In this document: piece by piece, positions 45,072-55,216 of the stretch | How positions within the stretch are numbered: position 1 is the stretch's first letter | Layout: every line of letters begins with the position of its first letter | DNA from: Brachybacterium sp. FME24 | Lineage (GTDB): Bacteria; Actinomycetota; Actinomycetes; Actinomycetales; Dermabacteraceae | Direction of reading: 5' to 3' | Assembly: GCF_014897705.1 (NCBI RefSeq) | Contig: NZ_JABUXV010000006.1 | Span: 209,762-273,761, forward strand | Length of the DNA stretch: 64,000 nucleotides | Notes under the pieces: model-generated | The model's input: the letters and a program-made list of their open reading frames with translations, nothing else | Databases searched by the model: none | Told to the model about the DNA's origin: nothing | Translations under genes and position numbers: made by a program

Positions 45072-45698
45072 ATGTCCTCCCCCGGATCCAGTACCCCCCG
45101 CTTCCGCCGTCCGGCACCCCTGTTCCCCGCCACGGCGGAGGCCATCCCCGGCGACCCCGACCCGTCGACCTCGACGGAGCTGGCCCATGACTCGGCCCAG
45201 GCACTGCTGGACGGAGTGTTCCACAGCTCGGATCCGGAGGTCGTCGAGCGGGTGCTGCGTCTCGCCGCCGACGACGGCCTGTCGGACCTGGCCGCCCTCT
45301 GGTCAGGTTCTCCCGCCACGACCCTGCCCGGTGCGCTGTGGCGCTTGTACGTGCTGCACACGTGGGTGCAGCTCCACGGGGAGGACGTCGTGTACCGCTA
45401 TCGGGCCGGTTCACGCACCATCCCCGGCCTGCGCTACCTCTCCGGCTTCGCGGAGCCGCCGGACGTCGCGCAGGTCCAGCGCACGATGGACGACATCCTG
45501 CGCGGTGCTTTCACCGGAGACCTCGGCCTCGCCCTGACCCGGGCCGGTGCGGTGGCCACGATCGTGGCCCATGGCACCGCCCAGCTGGCCGACGACGACC
45601 GAGACCCCGACCGCACCCGCCAGGCGGAGCGCCTGCTCAGCACCGGGGAAGAGCTCGCCGCGGCAGCTCGGCACGCCGAGTCCGGGCGCCTGGACTGA
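45072..45698 (+). CDS. conserved hypothetical protein next to phosphate transport genes
   Basis: A 208-aa mostly helical soluble protein. It begins with a short disordered tail (RFRRPAPLFPATAEAIPGDP), then helices DSAQALLDGVFHSSDPEVVE and GALWRLYVLHTWVQLHGEDV, and a C-terminal helix pair. I recognise it only as a conserved actinobacterial type of unknown function. TACAGT at 45059-45064 lies 7 nt before the ATG, a leaderless start; a longer upstream frame overlaps the divergent gene and is not real. Confidence 0.75.
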   Translation: MSSPGSSTPRFRRPAPLFPATAEAIPGDPDPSTSTELAHDSAQALLDGVFHSSDPEVVERVLRLAADDGLSDLAALWSGSPATTLPGALWRLYVLHTWVQLHGEDVVYRYRAGSRTIPGLRYLSGFAEPPDVAQVQRTMDDILRGAFTGDLGLALTRAGAVATIVAHGTAQLADDDRDPDRTRQAERLLSTGEELAAAARHAESGRLD

Positions 45699-45731
45699 CT
45701 GTCTGCGCACCGTTGTTCTCGACGTAGTGCC

Positions 45732-45797
45732 GTGTTCTCGGCGCCGTCCCGACGTGTTCCCGCCGAGTTACTCATGTATTCCCGACATATTCCCGAC
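45732..45797 (+). promoter_or_regulatory. six 11-bp direct repeats, PHO-box-like, upstream of DUF47-PiT
   Basis: Six contiguous 11-mers in register: GTGTTCTCGGC, GCCGTCCCGAC, GTGTTCCCGCC, GAGTTACTCAT, GTATTCCCGAC, ATATTCCCGAC; a further off-register copy, TTGTTCTCGAC, is at 45713. Common pattern GTNTTCYCGNC. PhoP-type response regulators bind 11-bp direct repeats (Streptomyces core GTTCACC), so this is a candidate PHO box about 240 bp upstream of the phosphate transporter genes. The 335-bp gap holding it (45699-46033) has no gene. Confidence 0.6.
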
Positions 45798-46033
45798 GTG
45801 GCACTTGCCATGCCGGGGACGGCCCCGGCTGGATCCACCCGACCACCGTGCCCTACGATGAACGGGCGTCGGGCCGCGGTTGCCCCGGGCTCCAACATTT
45901 GCCGCTTCGAGCGGCCTTCGCGCCGACAGGCGCATCCCGGTCCGGCGCACCAACATCACGAGCAGGCCGGCACCCCTCACCCGGGCTCGCAGGCCGGCGG
46001 TACACCGCCATGGGCGCAAGGAGGGGACCTGGG

Positions 46034-46657
46034 GTGGTGCAGCTCTTCCCACGTCGGGTCGAACGCCCGATGAACGATCTGTTCGGCGAGCTCGCCGAAC
46101 TCCTCGTCCAGGCCACCGACACCCACTCCAAGCTGCTGGGCCACGGCTATCGCGAGCGCACCCGCATCGCCCCGAAGGTGCACGACCAGTCCACCCGCGC
46201 CGAGGAGCTGTGCCGACGCATCTCCCAGCGTCTTGCGCAGTCCCTGATCACGCCGAACGAGGCGGAGCTGCTCTATGACCTCGCGCTGACCATCGCCGAT
46301 ACCGTCGATTCCATGGAGAACACCGCTGAGCTGCTGGTCCTCTCGCGCGTCGGCGCCTTGCCCACCCCGCTGCTCGAGGCGGCCAAGGGCATCGAACGCG
46401 CCGCGGAGCTCACCGTGGCGGCGACCTGGTCACTGAACCGCGTGCGGGATCTGGGCGACTACTACCCGCAGATCCGCAAGCTCAAGCGCCAGGGCGACCG
46501 CCTGGTGCGCCAGTGCCTCGGTGAGCTCTACTCACGCGGCGGGGCCACCACCGAGCTGCTCCCCCTGCACGACGTGACCGAGTCCGTGGGTCGCACCGTC
46601 GCTCTGCAGGAGCGCACCGCCCGCCTCGCGGACCTGCTGCGCGTCAAGGACGCCTGA
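46034..46657 (+). CDS. DUF47 family PhoU-like protein (PiT accessory)
   Basis: A 207-aa helical protein of the DUF47/PhoU-like family: FGELAELLVQATDTHSKLLG at the N-terminus, helices with regularly spaced acidic residues (YDLALTIADTVDSMENTAE) that bind metal, and KLKRQGDRLVRQCLGELYS. These proteins are encoded with and modulate PiT phosphate transporters. I chose the GTG at 46034 (AAGGAGGGG 7 nt upstream); the next GTG is equally possible. It ends directly before the transporter start. Confidence 0.88.
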   Translation: MVQLFPRRVERPMNDLFGELAELLVQATDTHSKLLGHGYRERTRIAPKVHDQSTRAEELCRRISQRLAQSLITPNEAELLYDLALTIADTVDSMENTAELLVLSRVGALPTPLLEAAKGIERAAELTVAATWSLNRVRDLGDYYPQIRKLKRQGDRLVRQCLGELYSRGGATTELLPLHDVTESVGRTVALQERTARLADLLRVKDA

Positions 46658-47668
46658 GTGTCGCCGGCTCTGCTCGCGCTGGTCGTCGTGCTGGCGCTGG
46701 TGCTGGCGTTCTACACCGGTTTCCACGATGCCTCCAGTGCGGTGTCCACGGCGATCACCACCCGCTCGCTGAAGGAGTCAACAGCGCTGGCGATGGCGGC
46801 GATCCTGAACCTGCTCGGGGCCCTGCTCGGCATGCTGCTGCTGACGGTGACCGCCGATTGGGCTCTGCGACTGCTGGGCCTGGGGCGCCTGATGGAGGAG
46901 ACCTCCGGCGCACCGGACGTGCTCGGGGCCGGGCTGGTCGCTATCTTGCTGGCCGTCCTGGCCTGGGAGGTCCTGACCTGGTGGATCGGGATGCCGTCGT
47001 CTACCTGGCATGCCTTCTACGGGGCCGCCCTCGGAGCCTCGCTGGCGATCGGCGCGGCCGCCGCCTGGGATCGGCTGGCAGCGATCCTGGTCGCCTCGAT
47101 CGTCGGGCCCGTCATCGCCGTGCTCCTGGCGTATCTGGTCATGCAGGGAATCCTTGCGCTGGCCCGCAACGAGCGCCTGCGCGTCGGGCATCTGCGCTTC
47201 GCCCAGACCGTCTCCGCCGGGGCGGTGGCCACCGGGCACGGGCTCAGCGATTCCCGTCTCCCGCTGGCCGTGATCGTCATCGCATGCTCGGTCTCGGATC
47301 TGTCCCCGGGGGCCTCGCTGATGGTGCTGGTCCCGGTGGCGATCGCCATGGCGGCAGGAACCCTCCTCGGTGGTCACCGGATCATCCGCACGATCGGCCG
47401 TCGCCTCACGGATCTCTCCACCGCACAGGGCCTGGCGGCAGAGTCCTCCGCGGTGATCTCCATGTCGGTGGCGATCTTCGGCCTGAGTTCCCCGGTCTCC
47501 TCCTCGCACGGCCTCGCCTCGAGCGTGGTCGGCGCTGGCGTCGCGATGGGCCCGCGCCACGTGCGCTGGCCGGTCGCGCGCACCATGGTCCTCGTCTGGC
47601 TGGCGACGCCGCTCGCGACCGCCGTGCTCGGCGCGGCACTGGCCGGGGTGCTGCTCGAACTGGGGTGA
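46658..47668 (+). CDS. PiT-family inorganic phosphate transporter, divergent motifs
   Basis: A 336-aa membrane protein with about ten helices and the inverted duplicated PiT architecture. The first repeat reads FYTGFHDASSAVSTAITTRS (family: G-[FA]-N-D-x-A-N-A) and the second TGHGLSDSRLPLA (family: HGxNDAQ). So the Asn preceding the Asp is His in the first repeat and Ser in the second. WIGMPSSTWHAFYGA and SPVSSSHGLASSVVGAG match the conserved PSSxxHA and PVSTTH blocks. The GTG start abuts the DUF47 stop codon, so the two are co-translated. Low-affinity phosphate or metal-phosphate uptake is likely. Confidence 0.88.
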   Translation: MSPALLALVVVLALVLAFYTGFHDASSAVSTAITTRSLKESTALAMAAILNLLGALLGMLLLTVTADWALRLLGLGRLMEETSGAPDVLGAGLVAILLAVLAWEVLTWWIGMPSSTWHAFYGAALGASLAIGAAAAWDRLAAILVASIVGPVIAVLLAYLVMQGILALARNERLRVGHLRFAQTVSAGAVATGHGLSDSRLPLAVIVIACSVSDLSPGASLMVLVPVAIAMAAGTLLGGHRIIRTIGRRLTDLSTAQGLAAESSAVISMSVAIFGLSSPVSSSHGLASSVVGAGVAMGPRHVRWPVARTMVLVWLATPLATAVLGAALAGVLLELG

Positions 47669-47753
47669 CGCATCGTCGGGCGCCGATCCGCGCGCTCGGC
47701 CTCCTCGAAGGTAGGACCGCTATCCTGGGTGCGCCCGAGATGAAGGAGAGCTG

Positions 47754-48533
47754 ATGTCCGACGGTGAGTCCACTACTCCCGCCCCGCGGAAGCGACCCAT
47801 GTACGGGCTTCCCGGTCCGGCGGGACCCGATTCCGGCCCCTCGGCGGGTTCGGGCGGTGCGTTCGGGGCCTCGGGCACCGCGACTCCCTCATCGAGCTCT
47901 CCCGACGGCAGCCCTCACGGATCCTCGTTCGGCGCCGGCGCCCCCTCGGGCCCTGACGCATACACCCCGGTCTCCGGCCCACTGCCTCCGCAACCGCCCG
48001 CTTCCGCGGTGCCGCACCGGCGCCGCGGGCTCTGGCCCCTCCTGATCGGGCTCGCGCTATTGCTGATCATCGCGCCGGCCGCGACCATCGGCGGCCTCGT
48101 CTGGTCATTCAGCTCCTTGGTCGGCGACACCTCGGCCGGGCCCGAAGTGATCGAAGGCGGATCCGGCCAGTACGAGGTGGCTGCCAACGAGATGCTGATC
48201 CTCTACGTCCCCTCGGAGGATGCCGCCGGGGCGCAGTGCACCGCTGAGGGCGAGGCCTCCGGTGCGGTCAGCACCGTGCCGACCTCCGGCTCCGTCACCT
48301 TCGGTGACGGCTCCCAGTACGATCAGGTCCTGGGTGTAGCCGTGCTCGAGGACACCACCGTGACGGTCTCCTGCACCGGCACCGACGCTCCCGCGTACCT
48401 GGGCCCGTACAGCCTGTTCAAGGTCGCCGCTCCGATGCTGATCGGGCCGATCATCGGCATCGTCTCCGGGCTGGTGGGGCTCGTGCTCACCGTGGTCGGC
48501 ATCCTCCTGCTGGTACGGAGCCGTCGCACCTGA
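47754..48533 (+). CDS. two-pass membrane protein of unknown function
   Basis: A 259-aa protein: about 85 residues of Pro/Ser/Gly-rich cytoplasmic tail, a membrane helix (LWPLLIGLALLLIIAPAATIGG), an outer loop of about 100 residues with two cysteines (AQCTAEG and VSCTGTD) likely paired, and a C-terminal helix (IGIVSGLVGLVLTVVGILLL). The layout is common in actinobacterial envelope proteins. AAGGAGAG lies just before the ATG. No function can be assigned. Confidence 0.75.
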   Translation: MSDGESTTPAPRKRPMYGLPGPAGPDSGPSAGSGGAFGASGTATPSSSSPDGSPHGSSFGAGAPSGPDAYTPVSGPLPPQPPASAVPHRRRGLWPLLIGLALLLIIAPAATIGGLVWSFSSLVGDTSAGPEVIEGGSGQYEVAANEMLILYVPSEDAAGAQCTAEGEASGAVSTVPTSGSVTFGDGSQYDQVLGVAVLEDTTVTVSCTGTDAPAYLGPYSLFKVAAPMLIGPIIGIVSGLVGLVLTVVGILLLVRSRRT

Positions 48534-48697
48534 GCCGGGCGCTCCCCGCTGCCTCGCGCCACCACCCCTCGCTCCCGTCGCCCACCGTCGGTCGTCACCC
48601 CCTCATCCCTCGCCATCTCAGCGATCGACCCCTCGCAGCGTGCCTGGCCCACCTCTGACCTAGAGTGGCGCCACACACCGCAACCGAGGATGGAGTG

Positions 48698-50341
<1,644 letters not shown>

Positions 50342-50796
50342 GCTCCGCCGCGAGGGCCCGGTTCCTTCGCATCGCATCCGATCCCGCCCCCGGTCGATTC
50401 ACCCCCTTCCGGCCGCAGGATCAGGTCGTGCCGGGCTCTCCGCGCGAGGAGACGATCGCACCGCTGACGGGCAGGATCGAGGGTTACTGGATCGTCACCG
50501 CTGTTCAGACCCTTCCTCCACAATGCACCGGCATTTTCGAGGAAGAACGCAGAGAGCGCGCATCGGGCAACGTTTCCGCAGGTCGACGGTCAAGGAATGG
50601 CCAAATCGCGGTCAACATAGCGTACGTCACGCCTGCGTGGCGCCATGCACAGCGCCCTTGCGCCCACCGCCCCCGAACCTGGAGCATGGCTACCGAAGGT
50701 AAAGCTTCGGTAGGGTAATATGCTCCGTCGGACCCACCCGACATGACGCCGACCACAGTCACTCATCACGCGACCAGGAAAGGGGGGACATTGCCT
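50342..50796 (+). promoter_or_regulatory. 455-bp intergenic region with inverted repeat over a promoter
   Basis: No convincing gene. Near its end a perfect 9-bp inverted repeat, CTACCGAAG (50690-50698), 6-nt spacer, CTTCGGTAG (50705-50713), is followed by a -10-like TAATAT at 50716-50721. The repeat would overlap the -35 zone, so it is a good candidate operator. Transcription from here would give a leader of about 70 nt before the surface-protein ATG, which has AAGGGGGG as ribosome site. Confidence 0.55.
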
Positions 50797-52152
50797 ATGC
50801 GCTTGCGAACACGACTTTGCGCCTGCTCCGCAGCGCTTGCTGTCTCCCTCCCCCTGGCCTCGCTGCCCGCTCTGGCAGAGTCCGTCGCCCCTTCCGAAAC
50901 CGCCACCGAGACGGCCGAGATCGACGATCCGACGCCCGATGCAGAGGCAGATGCTTCTGATCCGGAAGCTGTCACGTCAGACCCGGAGCCCGTCGCCCCG
51001 GAAACTGACCCCGACGCCGCCGAGCCTTCGGCCGACGATCCGGTCGAGGACGCCACCCCCACAGAGGACGCGACGGCGCCCGAGGACACGGCACCGCCCG
51101 AGGAGCCCGGCACGAACGACCCCGAGTGCGGCCTCGTCCCCCGCCTGCTTCAGAGCGCCGACGAAGAGTGCTCCACGGACACGGGCCAGCCCGCAGAGGA
51201 GGAGAGCTCCACCGGGGACCAGACTGACGAGGAGAGCGAGCCCGCGAGCTCCACCGAAGACGCGAGCACGTCGCCGAGCCCCACCGAAGAGCCGAGCCCC
51301 ACCGAAGACGCCCCCTCCGACGAGGAGACCGAGGCTGGGGGCACTGGTGACCCGGTGACTGTTCCAGCACAGAGCGCCACCACGACTCCGGAGGAGTCGA
51401 CAGAGCCGACAGACTCCACGTCGGGCGAGCCCTCGACGACTCCGCCCTCCCCCGCACCGCCGGAGGAGTCCACTCCCTCGGAGGACCCCACGGAGTCCAC
51501 TCCGCCGGAGGAGTCCACTCCCCCGGAAGAGCCCACGGAGTCCACTCCGCCGGAGGAGCCGACGGAAGACACGACCCCGGATGAGGGCGACGCGAGTCTC
51601 CCGACCAAGCCCCCCGAGACCGAGGAACCGGTTCAGCAGGAGCCCCCGACCATCGGGCCCGAGGTCAAGCCCGAGCCCGAGCCCGAAGGTGACTCCACGT
51701 CGCCGGCATCGAAGCCCGCCACGGAACAGGCACCACCGCCGGTCGAACCCGCCCAGGAAGCGGAACCCGTGCAGGAGACGACCGAGCCCGAGCCTGAGAA
51801 CGACAGCGCCGCACCGGCAGCACCGATCACCGATCAGGGCCCCAGCGATACGTCGCAGGAGTCGGAGTCGACCGAGGCGAGCGGTGCGGGCACCGATTCC
51901 CGGAGTCCCGAAGCGGATCCCGAGCCGGCACGGGAACCCCGGCCGATCGCGATTCAGCAGGAGGGCGGCCCGATCGTCCAGCTGCTCAACACGATCTCTT
52001 CGCAGGATTCTGATTCCGCGTTCGGTCGAATGCAGCAGGTCCTCGTGATCGCCCTCGGCATCGGCTTCCTGACCACCGCCGGTTTCGTCGGCGCAACATG
52101 GCACAGTCGGCGTTCCGCCGGCAATGGCTCCACCAAGCGTCCAGGTTCCTGA
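50797..52152 (+). CDS. Pro/Thr/Ser/Glu-rich cell-surface protein with C-terminal membrane anchor
   Basis: A 451-aa protein with a signal peptide (residues 1-28, ending LPALA) and about 360 residues of acidic low-complexity sequence. In the middle, EESTPPEEPTESTPPEEP-like units repeat. A short ordered island (DPECGLVPRLLQSADEEC) with two cysteines breaks the repeats. Near the C-terminus are a conserved-looking segment (GGPIVQLLNTISSQDSDSAF), a membrane helix (VLVIALGIGFLTTAGFVGA) and a basic tail. There is no LPXTG sortase motif. It probably spans the wall as a stalk. Function unknown. Confidence 0.78.
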   Translation: MRLRTRLCACSAALAVSLPLASLPALAESVAPSETATETAEIDDPTPDAEADASDPEAVTSDPEPVAPETDPDAAEPSADDPVEDATPTEDATAPEDTAPPEEPGTNDPECGLVPRLLQSADEECSTDTGQPAEEESSTGDQTDEESEPASSTEDASTSPSPTEEPSPTEDAPSDEETEAGGTGDPVTVPAQSATTTPEESTEPTDSTSGEPSTTPPSPAPPEESTPSEDPTESTPPEESTPPEEPTESTPPEEPTEDTTPDEGDASLPTKPPETEEPVQQEPPTIGPEVKPEPEPEGDSTSPASKPATEQAPPPVEPAQEAEPVQETTEPEPENDSAAPAAPITDQGPSDTSQESESTEASGAGTDSRSPEADPEPAREPRPIAIQQEGGPIVQLLNTISSQDSDSAFGRMQQVLVIALGIGFLTTAGFVGATWHSRRSAGNGSTKRPGS

Positions 52153-52224
52153 GCAGACCCTCGGCCCGGCCGGGTCCGCATCTGCGCACCCGGCCACCGC
52201 GAACGGAGCCCGGACAGGTTCTTC

Positions 52225-52743
52225 CTAGCGGGTCTCCAGCGTGTGCTGCACATGCGTGATGAGCGTCGGCACGCTCCGGAGCATCTCCACGATCGTGCGG
52301 TCGAATGCCGCCTGGCCCTCGTACCAGGGGTCCCGGACGGCGATCTCCGTCTCCGGCGCATCCTTGGACACCTCCGGATCGAATCGGCGCCACAGGGCGA
52401 TCTCGGGGGCGCTCTTCCCGTCGGGCGTCTGCTCGGCCATCCGCCGCAGCAGCTGCGCATGCTCGACGGTCATCGGCAGCACCAGGTCCCAGGCGAGCAG
52501 CTCGGTGAGGTGGATGGTCCGGGCAGTGTGCTCGAAGGGCCGCGCATAGCCGGAGCGCTCGAGCGAGAGCTCGGTGCGCTCGTCCATCGGCATCCCCTCG
52601 GCTTCCCAGCTGGTGCCCGCCGAGCCGACCTCGACCCTGTCCGCGAGCCCGGCCTCTCGGATCGCTTCGCGCAGCATCACAGCGGCAGCCGGGGAGCGGC
52701 ACACGTTGCCGGTGCAGACGGTGAGGACGCGAAGGGAAGACAT
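52225..52743 (-). CDS. low-molecular-weight protein-tyrosine phosphatase
   Basis: A 172-aa enzyme with the P-loop CTGNVCRS near residue 10 (CxxxxxR[ST]) and the general-acid Asp in RDPWYEGQAAF (DPW/Y motif). AGTSWEAEGMPMDERT is the usual second conserved block. It dephosphorylates tyrosine on bacterial kinases or small substrates; no tyrosine kinase is in the window. A CACAAT at 52750-52755 (minus strand) ends 6 nt before the ATG, a possible leaderless start. Confidence 0.92.
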   Translation of the reverse strand: MSSLRVLTVCTGNVCRSPAAAVMLREAIREAGLADRVEVGSAGTSWEAEGMPMDERTELSLERSGYARPFEHTARTIHLTELLAWDLVLPMTVEHAQLLRRMAEQTPDGKSAPEIALWRRFDPEVSKDAPETEIAVRDPWYEGQAAFDRTIVEMLRSVPTLITHVQHTLETR

Positions 52744-52915
52744 GCTCCCATTGTGTCAATGATGGGGACGAGGTGAGCACTGAATCGCCATGGCCCCTAC
52801 AATGCTGTTGACCGCGCATACGGCGCCTCGGGCCCCGCATGCGCACATTCGCCAGGGCGTGTTCGCCAGGGCATCATGGCCCGTGACCACGCAACACCGG
52901 CTCAGGAGGACAGCC

Positions 52916-53401
52916 ATGGCCGAAATCATCCGCGCCCACGACGACGACTGGTCGCTCGTGCGCGAGATCCGTCTCCGGTCTCTCAGCACCGACCCCTCGG
53001 CCTTCGGGCAGAGCTGGGAGAAGGAGTCGACCTACGAGGACTCCATCTGGAAGAAGCGCGTCCGCGAGGCCGCCTGGTTCCTCGCCGTCGAGTCCGGCCA
53101 ACCGGTGGCAGTCGTCGCCGTGCGCCACGAGGGCGATTCCCCCGCCAACGAACGCGAGCTCCAAGCGATGTGGGTGCTGCCGAGCTCCCGAAAGGGCGGT
53201 ATCGCCCAGAAGCTCGCCGAAGCAGTCTTCGACTGGGCTCGCGAGGACGAGGCGGATACCGTCACGCTCTACGTCGGTCCCCGCAACGATGCCGCGCAGT
53301 CCCTGTACGGGGCGCTCGGCTTCGAGGACACCGGAGACCGGTGGGAGATCATCGAGGACGACCCCGACGGTGCCTGGCTGAAGATGTCCCGCGGCCTCTG
53401 A
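52916..53401 (+). CDS. GNAT-family N-acetyltransferase
   Basis: A 161-aa acetyltransferase with one GNAT domain. LQAMWVLPSSRKGGIAQKLAEAV holds the acetyl-CoA-binding loop (R/Q-x-x-G-x-A variant: RKGGIAQ), and TLYVGPRNDAAQSLYGALGFEDTG is the conserved C-terminal strand/helix. N-terminal IIRAHDDDWSLVREIRL is typical. AGGAGGA lies 6 nt before the ATG at 52916. Acceptor substrate unknown; peptide N-termini or a small amine are possible. It is 6 nt upstream of the App1 gene, likely one transcript. Confidence 0.88.
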   Translation: MAEIIRAHDDDWSLVREIRLRSLSTDPSAFGQSWEKESTYEDSIWKKRVREAAWFLAVESGQPVAVVAVRHEGDSPANERELQAMWVLPSSRKGGIAQKLAEAVFDWAREDEADTVTLYVGPRNDAAQSLYGALGFEDTGDRWEIIEDDPDGAWLKMSRGL

Positions 53402-53407
53402 GGCCCG

Positions 53408-54523
53408 GTGTCGATCACTCGTCGCGTCGCTGCCCGCGTCCCCTCGCCCCGCTCCGTGCTGCGCACGGTCGGCTCGCGAGCGGATCGCGGGCGTCCGCAC
53501 TGGGCCGCCCGGCTCGAGGACGTCAAGAACGTCACCGTCGGCAGCGCCTTGCGCCGGCTGCACTGGGACCTGCGACTCCAGCCGTTCCACGGCTACGGTT
53601 CCTCCCAGCGGGTACGCGTGCTGGCGAAGCTTCTCTATGCCTCCCCGGGTACGCCTGCCGACTTCCATGACCAACCGGTCCACGACATGCGCACCATGGC
53701 CGTGCGCGGCTGGCGGAACTTCGCCAGCCAGGTCGCCCCGAACCGTTCTGTCCACATCCGGATCGGTGAGCGCGAGCTCAGCGTGCGCGCGGACCGCTCC
53801 GGGATCGTCGACGCCGTGCTCGACGTCGACCTCGAGCCCGGTGATCACCAGGCCGTGCTGTGGACCGTCCCCGGCAACGAAGTCACCGCCGACATCACCG
53901 TCGTCCCTCCCGAGGCGACAGTGGGCCTGGTCAGCGATATCGATGACACCGTGATGGTGACCTGGCTGCCCAGGCCCCTGCTCGCGTTCTGGAACGCCTT
54001 CGTGGTCCACCAGTCCTCCCGCCAGGTGGTGCCGGGCATGCCGATGCTCTACCAGCGACTCATCCGCCAGTACTCCTCGCTGCCCGTGGTGTACCTGTCC
54101 ACGGGCGCCTGGAACGTGTTTCCCGTGCTCAAACGGTTCCTGTACAAGAACGGCTACCCCCACGGCCCCCTGCTGCTGACCGACTGGGGCCCCACCAACA
54201 CCGGATTCTTCCGCTCCGGCCGCCAGCACAAGGAGCGCGCCCTGCGGCAGCTCGCCGAGGAGTTCCCGCAGATGCGCTGGATCCTCGTGGGCGACGACGG
54301 CCAGCACGACCCGTCGATCTACGCGGACTTCGCCGCTGAGCACCCCGAGCTGGTCGAGGCGATCGTGATCCGCCAGCTGACCGAATCGGAGCAGCTGCTG
54401 GCTCACGGCACCCTGCGCCCGCTCGAGCAGCGCCATCGCGGGGACGATGCACCCCTGACGGTGATGGCGCCCGACGGGCACGGCTTGCTGGCCGCCCTGC
54501 AACGCATCGAGGTGATCTCTTGA
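53408..54523 (+). CDS. App1-family phosphatase (DUF2183), phosphatidate phosphatase-like
   Basis: A 371-aa protein. About residues 110-175 form a beta domain (VHIRIGERELSVRADRSGIV), then the HAD-like catalytic domain with the DxDxT motif in VSDIDDTVMV, the WLPRPLLAFWNAFV segment, YLSTGAWNVFPVLKRFL and the acidic WILVGDDGQHDPSIY. The yeast App1 homologue is a Mg-dependent phosphatidate phosphatase; bacterial members are uncharacterised. GTG start at 53408. Its 3' end overlaps the next acetyltransferase start by 4 nt. Confidence 0.9.
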   Translation: MSITRRVAARVPSPRSVLRTVGSRADRGRPHWAARLEDVKNVTVGSALRRLHWDLRLQPFHGYGSSQRVRVLAKLLYASPGTPADFHDQPVHDMRTMAVRGWRNFASQVAPNRSVHIRIGERELSVRADRSGIVDAVLDVDLEPGDHQAVLWTVPGNEVTADITVVPPEATVGLVSDIDDTVMVTWLPRPLLAFWNAFVVHQSSRQVVPGMPMLYQRLIRQYSSLPVVYLSTGAWNVFPVLKRFLYKNGYPHGPLLLTDWGPTNTGFFRSGRQHKERALRQLAEEFPQMRWILVGDDGQHDPSIYADFAAEHPELVEAIVIRQLTESEQLLAHGTLRPLEQRHRGDDAPLTVMAPDGHGLLAALQRIEVIS

Positions 54524-55152
54524 CCACGCCCTCGTCCACTTCCCTCACGATCCGTCGGGCAGGCGAGGCCGACGTCGTCGAGATCGTGGACCTGGCGCAG
54601 GCCGCGTACCGCGGTGAAGGCGGCTGGACCACGGAGGCCCACCTGGTCAGCGGCTCCCGGACTCATGCCGACGAGGTCCGCGGCATGCTCGCCGACCCGG
54701 CGGTGACCCTGCTGGTCGCCGAACTCGAAGCGACGGAACGAGAGCCCGAGAGCCCTGGGGCCGAGGAGGCCGACGCTGGGACCTCCGGGGCCGCTGAGTC
54801 CGCTGGGACCTCCGGGACCAGCCTTGTCGGCTGCTGCTACACCCGCCAGGACCCGGCCGACGACGCCGGCACCATCCGCGCCGAACTGGGACTGTTCGCC
54901 GTGCACCCGTCGGCCCAGTCCCGCGGTCTGGGCGGTCGGCTCCTCGAGAGCCAGGCCGACCTTCTGGGCCAGGCCGGGGTCGACGTGCTGATGATTCAGG
55001 TCCTGCAGTCCCGGACAGAGCTGCACGCCTGGTACGAGCGGCATGGATTCCTGCGCACGGGCGCGGCGGTGCCCTTCCCCGGCGACCCCGAGTGGCTGCA
55101 GGTCCAGGGCCTCGGGATGGATCTGATGGAGCGACCTCTGCGCACGTCTTGA
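54520..55152 (+). CDS. GNAT-family N-acetyltransferase with inserted low-complexity loop
   Basis: A 210-aa GNAT protein: LTIRRAGEADVVEIVDLAQA at the N-terminus, ELGLFAVHPSAQSRGLGGRL as the acetyl-CoA loop (QSRGLG), and ELHAWYERHGFLRTGAAV. Between them (about residues 70-100) is an acidic Gly/Ser/Ala insertion carrying an in-frame 9-residue duplication (DAGTSGAAE, SAGTSGTSL) from a 16-nt direct repeat (54774-54789, 54801-54816). TTG start at 54520, overlapping the App1 stop (TTGA). Substrate unknown. Confidence 0.85.
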   Translation: MTTPSSTSLTIRRAGEADVVEIVDLAQAAYRGEGGWTTEAHLVSGSRTHADEVRGMLADPAVTLLVAELEATEREPESPGAEEADAGTSGAAESAGTSGTSLVGCCYTRQDPADDAGTIRAELGLFAVHPSAQSRGLGGRLLESQADLLGQAGVDVLMIQVLQSRTELHAWYERHGFLRTGAAVPFPGDPEWLQVQGLGMDLMERPLRTS

Positions 55153-55178
55153 CCTGCACGGCTCTTGACCTGCACGGC
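55147..55178. repeat. 16-bp perfect tandem duplication over the GNAT stop codon
   Basis: TCTTGACCTGCACGGC occurs twice back-to-back. The first copy contains the stop codon of the acetyltransferase; both hold TTGACC, a -35-like hexamer. It may be a recent slippage duplication in the promoter region of the aldo/keto reductase gene. Confidence 0.85.
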
Positions 55179-55216
55179 CCATCGTCGTTCGTGGCGTGGA
55201 CCACTAAACTGACGGC

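Noticed and set aside
50428..50718. Possible 96-residue gene before the surface protein
   Set aside because: No ribosome site or similarity, and its end overlaps the inverted repeat and -10 hexamer, which look regulatory.
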